A stretch of DNA of 64,000 bases. Source: Halarcobacter sp. Lineage in GTDB: Bacteria; Campylobacterota; Campylobacteria; Campylobacterales; Arcobacteraceae. The notes under the pieces were generated by a model. That model saw only the letters and a list, made by a program, of their open reading frames with translations, was not told the DNA's origin and ran no database searches. Shown piece after piece: positions 1-8,514 of this stretch (position 1 is its first letter; the number at the start of each line of letters is the position of its first letter). Both the position numbers and the translations under genes were made by a program. The stretch spans positions 620,001-684,000 of the forward strand of contig NZ_OY781470.1 in assembly GCF_963676935.1 (NCBI RefSeq). Direction: 5' to 3'.

Positions 1-758
1 TTATTAAGAAAGCTGTTTCTTTATTTATTATGCCTTTATCTATCTCTCTTATATTGTTTTTCTTTGGACTATTTTTTCTTTTTATCAGTAAATATAAAAA
101 AGCAAAACTCTTTATCTCAATAGGATTTGTTTGGCTACTTTTAATCTCATATGCGCCCTTTGCTAATAGTTTAATAAAACCTTTAGAGACTAAATATAAA
201 TCATATATCAACATAGATTCAAATATAAAATATGTATTGGTATTAGGGAATGCACATAGTACTAATTCTGATATTTCAGAAGTATCACAACTTTCTAATA
301 CGGCTTTAAAAAGATTATCTGAAGGTATTAGAATATATAAAAAGTTAAACAGTTCTAAACTAATTGTTTCAGGATATGCTGGAGATGACAAGTTGACTCC
401 CCATGCACTAATTGCAAAAAATGCAGCTATTTCTCTAGGCGTACCAATCAAAGATATATTAACTCAAGAAAAAGCAAAAGATACAATTGAAGAAGCAGAA
501 TATTTAAAAAAATCTATAGGGGATGAAAAATTTATTTTAGTTACAAGTGCTTCTCATATGCCAAGAGCAATAAAAATCTTTAAATCAGAAGGTTTAAATC
601 CAATTCCTGCACCAACTGAATTTTCTTATAAAGAAAATATAGATTATTTAACTTTCCCTAAAGTTACATATATGAACAAAACTACCCTTGCTTTTCACGA
701 ATATATAGGTACTTTTTGGTTTGAGATTGTAAGATTATATAGACTTTATCTAAATTGA
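1..758 (+). CDS. elyC: ElyC/SanA/YdcF-family envelope protein (DUF218), 5' end outside window
   Basis: Inner-membrane protein with a DUF218 domain; in E. coli ElyC is an envelope biogenesis factor linked to peptidoglycan and lipid-carrier metabolism. The first ATG is at position 30, but the frame stays open back to position 3 with codons reading IKKAVSLFI. These align with the E. coli ElyC N-terminus (LKKVIGNML), so I infer the true start lies just upstream of the window. Two hydrophobic segments are followed by the soluble domain, with the motifs YVLVLGNAH and VTSASHMPRA typical of the family. It ends 47 bases before znuC, with a promoter between, so the two are probably transcribed separately. 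The family call is firm; the exact role in this organism is not shown. Confidence 0.85.
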   Translation, partial: IKKAVSLFIMPLSISLILFFFGLFFLFISKYKKAKLFISIGFVWLLLISYAPFANSLIKPLETKYKSYINIDSNIKYVLVLGNAHSTNSDISEVSQLSNTALKRLSEGIRIYKKLNSSKLIVSGYAGDDKLTPHALIAKNAAISLGVPIKDILTQEKAKDTIEEAEYLKKSIGDEKFILVTSASHMPRAIKIFKSEGLNPIPAPTEFSYKENIDYLTFPKVTYMNKTTLAFHEYIGTFWFEIVRLYRLYLN

Positions 759-763
759 TAAGT

Positions 764-778
764 GATTATAGTATAATC
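764..778 (+). promoter_or_regulatory. Zur-like palindrome overlapping the znuCB -10 element
   Basis: GATTATAGTATAATC is a perfect 7-1-7 inverted repeat. Its right half contains the -10 hexamer TATAAT (772-777), 29 bases before the znuC start. The core TTATAnTATAA equals the core of the E. coli Zur operator. A regulator bound here would block the promoter. That it is Zur rather than another Fur-family protein is inferred from the downstream genes. Confidence 0.55.
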
Positions 779-805
779 GCGAATGAAAAGAGGTTATAAG
801 TTTAG

Positions 806-1555
806 ATGAATAAATTAATAGAAATTAAAAATATCTCATATAGTTATGATACATCAAGTGTTTTAGAAAATATAAATTTAGATATTTTAGAAAATGATTT
901 TTTAGCTATTATTGGTCCAAATGGTGGAGGTAAATCAACACTGTTAAAACTAATTTTAGGATTATTAAAAACAAAAAGTGGAATTATCACTAAAGGTTTA
1001 AAAAATGATCTAATAGGTTATGTTCCTCAAAATACAAATTTGAATACTGATTTTCCTATAACTGCTTTAGAAGTAGTTTTAATGGGACATAAAATTACAA
1101 AGAAAAAATTATTTGGTTACAGTAAAGAAGATATCTCTTGTGCTATGGATTCTTTAAAAAAAGTTGATATGGAAAATTTTGCAAATAGCAAAATAGGAGA
1201 TTTAAGTGGAGGTCAAAGACAAAGAGTTTTTATTGCACGTGCACTTTGTACAAATCCTAAAATAATGCTTTTAGATGAGCCCACTGCAAGTATTGATGTA
1301 AAAGGACAAAAAGAGATATATGAACTACTTAAACAGTTAAATAAAACTATATCAATAGTTGTAGTAAGTCATGATATTTCAATTTTATTAAATTATGCAA
1401 AAAATGTTGCCCATATTAATAAAAGATTAGTTTATCATCATTTAAAAAATAACACTAGCAACACTGTTGATATAGATAAAGAGCATCTTTGTGAAGTTGA
1501 ACTTCTTTCAGCTCTTGGCAAAACAGAAATATGTTGTAACCATACACACAATTAG
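806..1555 (+). CDS. znuC: Zinc/manganese ABC transporter ATP-binding protein
   Basis: ATPase subunit of a metal-ion ABC importer that drives uptake through the adjacent ZnuB-type permease. Walker A is GPNGGGKST (residues 37-45), the signature is LSGGQRQR and Walker B is KIMLLDEP followed by an H-loop at VVSHD. The length, 249 residues, is normal. A short His-containing tail follows the ATPase core and ends in CCNHTHN. The stop lies 7 bases before the permease start, so the two are co-transcribed. No ZnuA-type binding protein is encoded in the window, so it must be elsewhere or beyond the left edge. Zn versus Mn or Fe cannot be decided from sequence; the Zur-like operator favours zinc. Confidence 0.9.
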   Translation: MNKLIEIKNISYSYDTSSVLENINLDILENDFLAIIGPNGGGKSTLLKLILGLLKTKSGIITKGLKNDLIGYVPQNTNLNTDFPITALEVVLMGHKITKKKLFGYSKEDISCAMDSLKKVDMENFANSKIGDLSGGQRQRVFIARALCTNPKIMLLDEPTASIDVKGQKEIYELLKQLNKTISIVVVSHDISILLNYAKNVAHINKRLVYHHLKNNTSNTVDIDKEHLCEVELLSALGKTEICCNHTHN

Positions 1556-1562
1556 GACAAAT

Positions 1563-2360
1563 ATGTTTGAAGCTTTACAATATGATTTTATACAAAATGC
1601 TCTTATCTCAGGGATATTAGTATCTATCGCAGCTGGAATAATTGGTTCTTTAGTTGTGGCAAATAAGATTACTTTTTTGGCAGGGGGTATTGCCCATAGT
1701 TCTTATGGAGGAATAGGTCTTGCTATATTTTTAGGAATACCAATTTTATTTGGAGCTACAGTATTTGCAGTTGCTACTGCTATAATAATTTCTGCACTTA
1801 CATTAAAAAATAGAAATAGAATTGATGCTATTATTGGTATTATGTGGGCTTTTGGAATGGCTATAGGTATTATATTTGTAGATTTAACACCAGGATATAA
1901 TGTTGATTTGATGAGTTATCTCTTTGGTTCAATCATTGCTGTTTCAAATGATGATATAATATATCTTACTATATTAGATATTTTTATAATTGGATTAGTA
2001 ATCCTTTTTTACAAGCAGATTTTGGCAGTATCTTATGATAGTGAATTTGCTTTGTTAAGAGGAATAAATGTAAAGTTTTTTTATACTTTAATTTTAATCT
2101 TAGCAGGTTTAAGTGTAGTTGGGGCTATAAAAGTTGTAGGACTTATTTTAGTTATAGCCTTATTAACAATTCCAACATATATGGCAGAAATTTTTGTAAA
2201 AAAATTATCTTCAATGATGATTTTAAGTGCATTATTAGCTACATGTTTTACTTTAATTGGTCTTGCAATTTCGTATTATTTTGATATAAGTTCGGGTGCA
2301 AGTATTATTGTTGTTGGTGTAATAAGTTTATTAATTTCAAAACTTTTAGGAAGAAAATGA
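1563..2360 (+). CDS. znuB: Metal ABC transporter permease (ZnuB/ABC-3 family)
   Basis: Membrane subunit of the metal importer, 265 residues, hydrophobic throughout with about eight predicted helices and the ABC-3 family pattern (AGGIAHSSYGG, GLSVVGAIKVVGLILV). An open frame reaches back to 1491 inside znuC, but the 24 upstream residues are hydrophilic and overlap the ATPase. I take the ATG at 1563, which gives a typical start MFEALQYDF and a 7-base gap to znuC. The stop overlaps the next start by 4 bases (ATGA), implying translational coupling to the S1-domain protein. Confidence 0.9.
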   Translation: MFEALQYDFIQNALISGILVSIAAGIIGSLVVANKITFLAGGIAHSSYGGIGLAIFLGIPILFGATVFAVATAIIISALTLKNRNRIDAIIGIMWAFGMAIGIIFVDLTPGYNVDLMSYLFGSIIAVSNDDIIYLTILDIFIIGLVILFYKQILAVSYDSEFALLRGINVKFFYTLILILAGLSVVGAIKVVGLILVIALLTIPTYMAEIFVKKLSSMMILSALLATCFTLIGLAISYYFDISSGASIIVVGVISLLISKLLGRK

Positions 2361-3190
2361 ATAAAAAAATAGAATTAGGAACTTTAAATATCCTAAAAGT
2401 AAATAGAGTATCTGAACCAGGTATTTATTTAATATCTTTAGATGAAGAGGAAGTACTTCTTCCAAATTGTTATGTTACAAATCAAATGCAAATTGGTAGT
2501 GAACTAGAAGTGTTTATTTATACTGATAGTGAAGATAGATTAGTTGCAACAACTTTAAAACCATATGCAATGAAAAATGATTTTTCCTCTTTAGAGGTTG
2601 TTGATATAGCAAAATTTGGTGCATTTTTAGATATGGGTTTACCAAAAGATTTATTAGTGCCTAAAAATAGACAAAAATCAACATTTCAAGTAGGAAATAG
2701 AAAAGTAATTCAAATAGTTGAAGATGAGAATACCCATAGACTTATAGGAACAGAAAAATTTTTATTAGAAAAAACTCCAAATAATTTAACAAAAAATGAT
2801 GAGGTAGAGATTTTAGTTTATATAAAAACTCCACTAGGGTTTAAAGTTATAGTAAATAATAAATATGAAGGTCTAATTTATCATAATGAGATTTTTGAAA
2901 AAGTTAATATAGGTGATAGAAAAAAAGCTTTTGTTAAATATATTAGAGATGATGGAAAATTAGATATATCTTTACAAAAAATTGGTGCAAAACAAAGTGA
3001 TGAAAATCATAATAAAGTATTAGAAAAACTAAAAGAAAATAATGGAGAGTTAAGTTTCACATATAAAAGTGATGCCCAAGATATTAAAGAGATGTTTGAA
3101 ATGAGTAAAAAAGCATTTAAAGCTTCACTTACAAAACTTTTAGAAGATAATAAAATAGAACTATTAGAAACATCTATTCGATTAAAGTAA
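2357..3190 (+). CDS. S1 RNA-binding domain protein, CvfB/YitL family
   Basis: Predicted cytoplasmic RNA-binding protein of 277 residues. The family (S. aureus CvfB, B. subtilis YitL) has tandem S1-like OB folds and a C-terminal winged-helix segment. S1-like segments here include VVDIAKFGAFLDMGLPKD (about residues 75-92) and VKYIRDDGKLDISLQKIG (about 193-210), followed by a Lys-rich helical C-terminus ending KASLTKLLEDNKIELL. The start overlaps the znuB stop as ATGA, so it is the third gene of the metal-transporter operon. A link to metal uptake is not established and may be only positional. In Firmicutes the family influences virulence gene expression; its role here is unknown. Confidence 0.75.
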   Translation: MNKKIELGTLNILKVNRVSEPGIYLISLDEEEVLLPNCYVTNQMQIGSELEVFIYTDSEDRLVATTLKPYAMKNDFSSLEVVDIAKFGAFLDMGLPKDLLVPKNRQKSTFQVGNRKVIQIVEDENTHRLIGTEKFLLEKTPNNLTKNDEVEILVYIKTPLGFKVIVNNKYEGLIYHNEIFEKVNIGDRKKAFVKYIRDDGKLDISLQKIGAKQSDENHNKVLEKLKENNGELSFTYKSDAQDIKEMFEMSKKAFKASLTKLLEDNKIELLETSIRLK

Positions 3191-3197
3191 ATATTAG

Positions 3198-3218
3198 AAA
3201 AATAAAAAGTTTATTTTT
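3198..3218 (+). terminator. Possible AT-only terminator after the znuCB operon
   Basis: AAAAATAAA (3198-3206) pairs with TTTATTTTT (3210-3218) around a 3-base loop, 8 bases after the stop. The stem has no G-C pairs, so this is weak. The adjacent TGACTTAAAGTCA (3221-3233) is a second small palindrome. Confidence 0.35.
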
Positions 3219-3300
3219 ATTGACTTAAAGTCAAAAATATATAAATATTGATAAACTTATATTAGAACTTATAATTAAGAATTTATTTATAATCTTCAAT

Positions 3301-3306
3301 TATAAT
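3301..3306 (+). promoter_or_regulatory. -10 element of the tpx promoter
   Basis: TATAAT followed by TTCGCC, 29 bases before the tpx ATG. No clear -35 is visible, as is usual for Campylobacterota promoters. A good ribosome site (AAAGGGAAGAG) lies between it and the start. Confidence 0.55.
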
Positions 3307-3334
3307 TTCGCCAAATTTTATAAAAAGGGAAGAG

Positions 3335-3823
3335 ATGGCAACAACTAATCTAAAAGGTAACCCAGTAAATCTATCTGGTACAGAAGTAAATGTAGGTGAT
3401 AAAGCACCTGAAACAAGTGTTGTAGGACAAGACTTATCTGATATTAAAATTGGTGGAAAAGCACAAATTATAGTTGTAGTTCCGTCATTAGATACTCCTG
3501 TTTGTGCAGCAGAAACAAGAAAATTCAACGAAGAAGCAGCAAAAACTGACGCTGAAGTAGTAGTTGTGTCTATGGACTTACCATTTGCTATGGGAAGATT
3601 CTGTACAACAGAAGGGATTGAAAACTTAAAAGTTGGAAGTGATTTTAGAAATAAAGATTTCGCAAATGCATATGGTGTATTAATTGCTGATGGACCACTT
3701 GCAGGTGTTACTTGTAGAGCAATTTTTGTTACTGATCCACAAGGTGTTGTAACATATAAAGAGATTTGCCCAGAGATTACAGAAGAGCCAAATTATGAGG
3801 CTGCTTTAGCTGCTATTAATTAG
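3335..3823 (+). CDS. tpx: Thiol peroxidase (atypical 2-Cys peroxiredoxin)
   Basis: Reduces peroxides with electrons from thioredoxin. The 162-residue length is standard for Tpx. The peroxidatic cysteine is Cys57 in DTPVCAAETRKFN and the resolving cysteine is Cys90 in GRFC, equivalent to E. coli Cys61 and Cys95. The substrate motif PSLDTPVC is intact. It is a single-gene transcript: its own promoter lies upstream and a strong hairpin terminator follows at 3841-3877. The codon choice and ribosome site suggest high expression. Neighbouring msrPQ also serves oxidative damage repair, but is on a separate transcript. Confidence 0.96.
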   Translation: MATTNLKGNPVNLSGTEVNVGDKAPETSVVGQDLSDIKIGGKAQIIVVVPSLDTPVCAAETRKFNEEAAKTDAEVVVVSMDLPFAMGRFCTTEGIENLKVGSDFRNKDFANAYGVLIADGPLAGVTCRAIFVTDPQGVVTYKEICPEITEEPNYEAALAAIN

Positions 3824-3840
3824 ATTATAATTTATCTTTG

Positions 3841-3877
3841 AAAAAGGGAAGAGGGAAAATCCTTCTTCCCTTTTTTT
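3841..3877 (+). terminator. Rho-independent terminator of tpx
   Basis: AAAAAGGGAAG (3841-3851) pairs with CTTCCCTTTTT (3865-3875), and the T run continues to 3877. It sits 18 bases after the tpx stop. Confidence 0.85.
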
Positions 3878-3938
3878 ATGGCTACACATTAACTAAACGC
3901 TATTATTTTAAAATTTCAGTATCACAAAAGGAGTTAAT

Positions 3939-4898
3939 ATGAATATATTAAAAAAACCTTCATGGTATATAAGTGAAAACGAAGTTACTCCCAAAGAGAT
4001 TTTTGATAAAAGAAGAGATTTTTTAAAGTTAGGTGCTGCTTCTTTAGTTGCAACATCATCAGTTATAGAACTGTTTGCAAAAGAATCTCTACCCTTAAAA
4101 AATCTAAATTATCTTGAGGATAAAAATCCAGATAAATTAGAATTGAATAGTTATGAACAAATAACTTCATATAACAATTTTTATGAGTTTACAACAAGTA
4201 AAGAGGGCGTAAAGCCTTTATCTAAAACTTTGAATACAAACAGTTGGGATATTATAGTAGATGGCTTAGTAGAAAAAGAGATGATTATTAGATTTGATGA
4301 TTTATTAAAAAACTTTCAATTGGAAGAAAGAATTTATAGGTTTAGATGTGTTGAAGGTTGGTCCATGGTTGTACCTTGGATTGGATTTAAGTTATCTGAT
4401 TTTATTAAATATGTAAAACCTCTTTCAAAAGCAAAATATATTAGATTTGAAACATTATTTGATGATGAGATGTTTCCAGACCAAGCAAGAGGTTTTTTCT
4501 CTACTATATCTTATCCTTATGTTGAAGGATTACGTCTAGATGAAGCGATGAATGATTTGACAATATTAGCAGTTGGACTTTATGGTTCATCTATGCCAAA
4601 ACAAAATGGAGCTCCTATTCGACTAATAGTTCCTTGGAAATATGGGTTTAAATCTATAAAATCTATAGCAAGAGTTAGTTTTGTAGAAGAGGAACCATTA
4701 AACTCATGGCAAAAAGAAAATCCAAGAGAGTATGGTTTTTATGCAAATGTAAATCCAAATGTTGATCATCCAAGATGGAGTCAAAAAAAAGAAAGAGTCT
4801 TGGGAAAATTTTTCAAACAAGATACTTTGATGTTTAATGGATATCAAAAAGAGGTTGCATCATTATATGCAAATATGGATTTAAAAAAATATTTCTAA
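3939..4898 (+). CDS. msrP: Protein-methionine-sulfoxide reductase catalytic subunit MsrP (YedY), Tat-exported
   Basis: Molybdopterin enzyme that reduces methionine sulfoxide in periplasmic proteins. The N-terminus carries a twin-arginine signal, KRRDFLK at residues 24-30, followed by a hydrophobic stretch ([16 protein letters not shown]). The sulfite-oxidase-type domain includes [15 protein letters not shown], where Cys137 is the expected Mo ligand. The length of 319 residues matches the family. The haem membrane partner msrQ begins 10 bases downstream, so they form the usual msrPQ operon. A ribosome site (AAAGGAG) precedes the ATG. Confidence 0.95.
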   Translation: MNILKKPSWYISENEVTPKEIFDKRRDFLKLGAASLVATSSVIELFAKESLPLKNLNYLEDKNPDKLELNSYEQITSYNNFYEFTTSKEGVKPLSKTLNTNSWDIIVDGLVEKEMIIRFDDLLKNFQLEERIYRFRCVEGWSMVVPWIGFKLSDFIKYVKPLSKAKYIRFETLFDDEMFPDQARGFFSTISYPYVEGLRLDEAMNDLTILAVGLYGSSMPKQNGAPIRLIVPWKYGFKSIKSIARVSFVEEEPLNSWQKENPREYGFYANVNPNVDHPRWSQKKERVLGKFFKQDTLMFNGYQKEVASLYANMDLKKYF

Positions 4899-4908
4899 GA
4901 AAAAAATT

Positions 4909-5463
4909 ATGAAAAGATTTTTGCTAATATTTCTATTATTGTTTCCATTTTTTTTTATCATATATGAAGTATTTTTTATAAAAAATGTAATTGATCCCAT
5001 CAAATACATATATACTTATACAGGTATAAGTGCAACAGTATTACTTTTTGTTACAGTAAGTATATCTTTGTTGAAAAAATGGATAAATCTTATTAAATAT
5101 AGAAGAATAGTAGGTTTAATGGGCTTCTTTTATGCTTTTTTACATTTTTTAAATTTCGTTATTTTTGATGCACAGGGGGATATATTATTTATAATAAATG
5201 AGATTATTGATAAACCATTTATTTACCTTGGTATAATAGCTTTTTTGATAATACTATTTATGGCATTAACCTCTACAAAAAAATTATTTAAAAGATATGT
5301 TAGATACCATAAATTAGTCTATATATCACTTATTCTTATCACTATACATTTTACAATGGCACAAAAGTCTTTTGTTTTATTAGATTTGGTTTTTATAATA
5401 ATTATTCTGATAATTGGATATTTCAAACTTTTGCAATATATTATTAAAAAAAATAATTTTTGA
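4909..5463 (+). CDS. msrQ: Haem-binding membrane subunit MsrQ (YedZ)
   Basis: Integral membrane b-type cytochrome that passes quinol electrons to MsrP. It has 184 residues and about six hydrophobic helices. Conserved histidines for haem ligation are visible in FYAFLHFLNF (about residue 76) and in the later segments RYHKLVY and LITIHFTMA. It belongs to the ferric-reductase-like transmembrane family. It follows msrP by 10 bases. No terminator hairpin is obvious after it; the next gene has its own promoter. Confidence 0.92.
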   Translation: MKRFLLIFLLLFPFFFIIYEVFFIKNVIDPIKYIYTYTGISATVLLFVTVSISLLKKWINLIKYRRIVGLMGFFYAFLHFLNFVIFDAQGDILFIINEIIDKPFIYLGIIAFLIILFMALTSTKKLFKRYVRYHKLVYISLILITIHFTMAQKSFVLLDLVFIIIILIIGYFKLLQYIIKKNNF

Positions 5464-5531
5464 ACTTAGTAGAAAATAAGATTTTGTTATACAATATAGT
5501 TATTTAAACAAAAACTAACATATCATTTTGT

Positions 5532-5537
5532 TATAAT
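5532..5537 (+). promoter_or_regulatory. -10 element upstream of the chemoreceptor gene
   Basis: TATAAT followed by TCCG, about 27 bases before the ATG at 5564, which has a GGAG ribosome site. Confidence 0.5.
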
Positions 5538-5563
5538 TCCGTTATTATGCGAATGGAGTTAAT

Positions 5564-8257
5564 ATGAAAAGTTGGAGTATTGGAAGCAAATTAAATCTGC
5601 TTATTTTAGTAAGTTCTGTTGTTGGGTTAGTTATTGCTTTTGTAATGTTTTCTTTTTACTTAGGAAATGTAAAAGTTGGAGTTTATAAAGAAGCAACAAA
5701 TGATTTAAACTCAATTGTTAAACAAAAAATTTTAGCTAAAGAGGAGATATGTATATCAAATGCAGTATCAATTGCAAATGATGGAAAAATTGTTGAGGCT
5801 TTAAAAAATAAAGATAGAGATGAACTTGTTTCTATTATGCAAAAACTTTCAAAAGATTTTAAAGATAACACAAATTTTAAAAATATCAAAATTCATCTTC
5901 ATGATAATGAAGGAAACTCTTTTTTAAGATCATGGAAACCTGAAAAATATGGTGATAAACTTATTGATATCAGAGAAGCAATTTCAAATGTACAGAAAAA
6001 TAAAAAAGCAGTAGTTGGAACAGAAATAGGTGTTTCAAATGTAAACTTAGTAGGAGTTGCTCCAATAGTTAGTAATGGTGAATTTGTAGGGAGTGTAGAG
6101 TTTAAAGCTGGATACAATTCTATTATAAAAGATGTCAAAAAATATTATCATTCTAATGTATTAATGTTATTAGATAAAGAAAAAGTTCAAAGTGATTCTA
6201 TCTTATCAAAATTAAAAGAGGTGGGAAAATATTCTTTAAATCAAAAAACATATGATGAGCAATTTGCAAATTATGTTTCTAATTTAAATCTTGAAGATAT
6301 TGAGAAAAACACTTATTATGTTGGTGATGAATATTTTATTACATTAGCACCGATAATAGATTTTTCTGGAGATAAAATTGGTTATTATGTAGTTGGTGAA
6401 GAGATTAAACATATAGAAGAGTTAGTGGCTCATTCACAATCTATTATATACATGGCTTTAGTACTTATTGTTGTAATTTTGCTTTTAATAAGTATTATTA
6501 TCTCTATTTTCTCAAGAAAAATTATTATAAAACCACTAAAAGAATTAGACAATGCTATCACTTCAATTAATAAAAACTCAGACACTTCAAATAGAGTAGA
6601 TGTTAAAAGAGAAGATGAGATTGGAAAAGTTGCAAAAAACTTTAATACCTATTTAGAAAAAATTGAAAATGGAATAAAACAAGATGCTAAAGTTATAGAT
6701 GAAGCAATTGATATTGTTCATAAAGCTAAAGAGGGATTTTATACTTATGATATTAAAGAGATTGCAAACTCTCCACAAGTTGAAGAATTAAAACAAAAAG
6801 TAAATGAGATGTTAAAAGTTACTAAAGATAATTTATCTATTATAACTAATGCTTTAATTCAATATGGTAATGCTCATTATGATTATTCAATAGATGCAAA
6901 AAGTTCAGGAAATGTTGGCTCTTTAATAAAAGGAACAAATGCATTAGGAACATCAGTATCAGAACTTTTAAGTATGGTTGATAATTCAAGTAAAAGATTA
7001 TCTACAAATGCCGAAGAATTAGCATCAACTTCTGAACAACTATCAGCATCATCTTTACAACAAGCAGCATCTTTAGAAGAAACAGCTGCAGCTATTGAAG
7101 AGATTACATCAACTATTACTCACAATGATGAAAAAACTAAAAAAATGTTAATGATTTCAAAAGAGATGGAAGCTACAAGTCAAGAGGATGATAGATTAGC
7201 TCATGAAACTGGAAAATCAATGGAAGATATCAATAAAGCAACAGATGATATAGTAGATGCAATTACTATTATTGACCAAATTGCTTTCCAAACAAATATT
7301 CTTTCACTTAATGCAGCAGTAGAAGCTGCAACAGCAGGTGAAGCTGGTAAAGGTTTTGCAGTTGTTGCTCAAGAGGTTAGAAATCTTGCAAGTAGAAGTG
7401 CTGAAGCAGCAAAAGAGATAAAAGATTTAGTTATTTATGCCCAAGAAAAAACAAAAAGTGGTAAAGGTACAGCTGATAAAATGGTAGAAAGTTTTAACTT
7501 TTTAAGTTCAAAAGTTTCAGAAGTTGCTACATTAGTTGGTGAAGTATCTGCTGCATCAAATGAACAAAGACAAGGGATGGATCAAATTAATGATGCAATA
7601 AATCAATTAGATAAATCTACTCAGGAGAATGCAAATGCATCAGAAGCAGTATCTCAAAAAGCTATGGCATTAAGTGAGTTATCTTCACAATTAGTTTCTA
7701 TTATAGAAAGAACAAGTTTTGATAAGTCAAGGGAAAAGTCAGTATGTGATGTAAATCTTGTATTTGATACAACTAAATTAAAACTTGACCATATTTCATT
7801 TAAAGAAAACAACTTTAGTAAAGTAGGACAAGGAAATACTTGGAAAGTAAAAAATCATAATGAATGTGACTTAGGTAAATGGATAGCTGAACATTCAAAC
7901 GAAGGATTTACTAAAAACCAAGATTGGGAAGCTTTATTAAAAGCTCATGAAAATGTTCATAATTGTGTACAAAAATATATAGATGTAGATTCAAAAGATA
8001 AAAAAGATGCTCAGTTAATAGGTATCGCAAAAAATATTGAAGAAAATACAACAGAAGTATTCAATTATATTGATAAAATAAAAGAGCATAAATGTGATGA
8101 GATGAGACTAGAAAGAGCTCGTGACTCTTTTAAGGAAGAAAAAGACCCTCAAAAATATCACGATAAAGTAAAAAAATATAAAAAAGTTGAATCTTTATAT
8201 GATAGAAAGGGTGTTATAAAAGAGAAAAATAGCGATGATGAATGGGAAAGTTTTTAG
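5564..8257 (+). CDS. Methyl-accepting chemotaxis protein with Cache-like sensor and C-terminal CZB domain
   Basis: Transmembrane chemoreceptor of 897 residues. Order: helix 1 (about 11-32), periplasmic Cache-like sensor (about 35-290), helix 2 (about 293-315), HAMP (about 316-370), signalling coiled coil with hairpin tip [19 protein letters not shown], then a C-terminal CZB zinc-binding domain (about 745-850). The CZB ligand pattern is visible as [16 protein letters not shown] and AHENVH. CZB domains bind zinc and in some receptors tune responses to hypochlorous acid or metal. The ligand of the sensor is unknown. After the CZB there is a Lys/Glu-rich tail of about 45 residues with no CheR-docking pentapeptide. 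It stands alone with its own promoter. Confidence 0.92.
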   Translation: MKSWSIGSKLNLLILVSSVVGLVIAFVMFSFYLGNVKVGVYKEATNDLNSIVKQKILAKEEICISNAVSIANDGKIVEALKNKDRDELVSIMQKLSKDFKDNTNFKNIKIHLHDNEGNSFLRSWKPEKYGDKLIDIREAISNVQKNKKAVVGTEIGVSNVNLVGVAPIVSNGEFVGSVEFKAGYNSIIKDVKKYYHSNVLMLLDKEKVQSDSILSKLKEVGKYSLNQKTYDEQFANYVSNLNLEDIEKNTYYVGDEYFITLAPIIDFSGDKIGYYVVGEEIKHIEELVAHSQSIIYMALVLIVVILLLISIIISIFSRKIIIKPLKELDNAITSINKNSDTSNRVDVKREDEIGKVAKNFNTYLEKIENGIKQDAKVIDEAIDIVHKAKEGFYTYDIKEIANSPQVEELKQKVNEMLKVTKDNLSIITNALIQYGNAHYDYSIDAKSSGNVGSLIKGTNALGTSVSELLSMVDNSSKRLSTNAEELASTSEQLSASSLQQAASLEETAAAIEEITSTITHNDEKTKKMLMISKEMEATSQEDDRLAHETGKSMEDINKATDDIVDAITIIDQIAFQTNILSLNAAVEAATAGEAGKGFAVVAQEVRNLASRSAEAAKEIKDLVIYAQEKTKSGKGTADKMVESFNFLSSKVSEVATLVGEVSAASNEQRQGMDQINDAINQLDKSTQENANASEAVSQKAMALSELSSQLVSIIERTSFDKSREKSVCDVNLVFDTTKLKLDHISFKENNFSKVGQGNTWKVKNHNECDLGKWIAEHSNEGFTKNQDWEALLKAHENVHNCVQKYIDVDSKDKKDAQLIGIAKNIEENTTEVFNYIDKIKEHKCDEMRLERARDSFKEEKDPQKYHDKVKKYKKVESLYDRKGVIKEKNSDDEWESF

Positions 8258-8317
8258 TTAATTATAGTATTAACTATTGATTAACTTTTCGTTACTTTAG
8301 TATTAATACTCATCTAT

Positions 8318-8323
8318 TATAAT
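8318..8323 (+). promoter_or_regulatory. -10 element of a candidate small RNA
   Basis: TATAAT placed 7 bases before the proposed RNA start near 8330. There is no ATG with a ribosome site downstream before the terminator at 8411-8445. Confidence 0.5.
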
Positions 8324-8329
8324 TTTAAT

Positions 8330-8445
8330 ATGGATTAAGAAGGTGCGCGAATCCTTCAAAGATTTAAAAACTGCGAATTTTTAAATTTTCCAATTTGTTT
8401 CCTTGTGTGTAAAAAAGGCTCCTTGAAAAAGGGGCCTTTTTTTTT
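8330..8445 (+). ncRNA. Candidate small RNA of about 115 nt
   Basis: Lies in the 257-base gap between the chemoreceptor and helicase genes. It has a TATAAT box just upstream and a strong intrinsic terminator at its end: AAAAAAGGCTCC (8411-8422) pairs with GGGGCCTTTTTT (8431-8442), with T run to 8445. Inside, GAAGG pairs with CCTTC (about 8339-8357) around a loop TGCGCGAAT, and AAAAA/TTTTT flank CTGCGAA. The GC-richer loops GCGCGAAT and GCGAAT repeat a motif. No reading frame of note is present. It does not show the SRP, 6S or tmRNA signatures I know. The downstream helicase has its own TACTAT-like box after the terminator, so a leader or attenuator is less likely but possible. Confidence 0.5.
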
Positions 8446-8514
8446 ACCCAAATTAAAGTACTTTATTGCTACTATTCGCCAACAAAAAAACTTTCAAAGA
8501 GAAATATTCAATTA

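Noticed and set aside
30-758. ElyC starting at the first ATG in the window
   Set aside because: The frame is open upstream and the upstream codons match the ElyC N-terminus, so the gene is 5'-truncated by the window.
1491-1562. Long overlap of the znuB frame with znuC, as if frameshifted or fused
   Set aside because: The 24 extra residues are hydrophilic and unlike ZnuB; ATG 1563 gives a normal start and spacing.
8330-8445. Known housekeeping RNA (4.5S/SRP, 6S, tmRNA)
   Set aside because: No SRP tetraloop-type core, no large 6S bubble, and no tmRNA acceptor or tag reading frame could be recognised.
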